Positions 63,620 to 64,000 of a DNA stretch of 64,000 nt are shown one piece after another (within the stretch, counting starts at the first letter, position 1; each line of letters opens with the position of its first letter). A program made the position numbers and the translations under genes. The notes below the pieces were generated by a model, which saw nothing but the letters and a program-made list of their open reading frames with translations, was not told where the DNA came from and did not search any database. The DNA comes from Burkholderiaceae bacterium. GTDB taxonomy: Bacteria; Pseudomonadota; Gammaproteobacteria; Burkholderiales; Burkholderiaceae_C. Location of the stretch: the NCBI GenBank assembly GCA_016790515.1, contig JAEUOY010000173.1:1-64000 (forward strand), in the 5' to 3' direction.

Positions 63620-64000
63620 TCAGCCGCTGCCGGCCGGCTGCGGCAACTGCGCGCGGACCTCGGCCATCGCCTCGGCCACCGTCGGCCAGCGTGGCCAGTG
63701 GCGCAGCACCCGCACCTGCGGACCCCAGGGCGCCCACTGCTCGGGCTTGGTCGGCCCCAGCACGCTGAGCACCGGCGCCCCGACCGCGGCGGCCAGGTGG
63801 GCCGGTCCGGTGTCGTTGCTGACCACCAGCGCGGCGCGGCGCAGCAGGCCGCCGTAGACGCCGAGCTTCACGCCGGGCAGCCCGCGCACGCCGGGGTGGT
63901 CGCGGGTGATGATCTCGTCCTCGCCCGGGCCGGGGCAGGCGACGATGTCGCGGCCGGTCTTCAGCAGCTCGCGCGTGAAGTCGGCGAACGCCGGCCAGGT
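63620..64000 (-). CDS. glycosyltransferase family 9, C-terminal part (cut by window edge)
   Basis: The last 126 codons of a heptosyltransferase-like GT9 enzyme. The family motif VSNDTGPAHLAAAVGAPVLS and its continuation LGPTKPEQWAPWG are present, followed by the C-terminal helix. GT9 enzymes build lipopolysaccharide core. The start and N-terminal domain lie beyond 64000. It is 2 bp upstream of the GT4 gene. Confidence 0.85.
   Translation of the reverse strand, partial: TWPAFADFTRELLKTGRDIVACPGPGEDEIITRDHPGVRGLPGVKLGVYGGLLRRAALVVSNDTGPAHLAAAVGAPVLSVLGPTKPEQWAPWGPQVRVLRHWPRWPTVAEAMAEVRAQLPQPAGSG

Overview
The window reads as a chromosomal segment of a high-GC betaproteobacterium, most likely a Burkholderiales of the Rubrivivax/Leptothrix/Methylibium type. 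The basis is the strong G/C preference at third codon positions, the rpsP-rimM-trmD-rplS order, and the styles of the nitrate-assimilation, Xsc, quinol NO reductase and ANTAR genes. No tRNA, rRNA, CRISPR array or intact insertion sequence was seen.

Left part (1-9174) is a sulfonate (taurine-type) dissimilation locus. It holds a MocR/TauR-like regulator (cut by the window edge), a TauE-family exporter, an aerobic cobaltochelatase-like CobS/CobT pair, sulfoacetaldehyde acetyltransferase (xsc), phosphate acetyltransferase (pta) and a YeiH-family exporter. Xsc and Pta would turn sulfoacetaldehyde into sulfite and acetyl-CoA, and the exporters would remove the toxic sulfite or its oxidation product. 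From 9175 to about 14700 lies a zone of gene decay around an intact NO-detoxification unit (DUF3079, DUF2249, qNOR norB, with an NsrR-like operator). It contains broken remnants of a hydantoin/Asp-Glu racemase, of nnrS, and of an arsenic operon (arsC-acr3 chimera and arsI). A broken amidohydrolase also sits at 1689-2231. A single 812-aa protein fusing diaminopropionate ammonia-lyase to an M20 carbamoylase-type hydrolase follows at 14883-17321.

The middle (17781-32466) is mostly core genome: yaaA, a 2-oxoglutarate oxygenase, a beta-CASP nuclease-like protein, the rpsP-rimM-trmD-rplS operon with a strong terminator, a Nudix hydrolase, a CobD-like membrane protein, rsgA, an M48 peptidase, orn, an FKBP, gluQ, and a divergent LysR/pirin pair. 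Between two gene-free gaps lies a compact sulfate-ester locus (32467-40481): an outer-membrane barrel, anaerobic sulfatase-maturing enzyme, Ser-type sulfatase, three small downstream ORFs, a GltS-family transporter and a winged-helix regulator. Three copies of a TACCC-N5-GGGTA palindrome lie in the two promoter regions of this locus and look like its private operator.

The right part has an orphan UgpC/MalK-type ATPase and then a nitrate-assimilation operon on the minus strand (nasT, nrtA, nrtB, ABC ATPase, tandem-GAF protein, nirB, nirD, nasA, cobA). Upstream of nrtA are a near-perfect sigma-54 promoter, an NtrC-like site, and a leader with two A1/G4 hexaloop hairpins, the second overlapping a 13-bp terminator stem. 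This is the architecture expected for NasT (ANTAR) antitermination. The window ends with a DUF599 protein, an alpha/beta hydrolase, trhO, dnaE, a small secreted protein, a patatin-like lipase and the end of a minus-strand glycosyltransferase cluster cut by the right edge.
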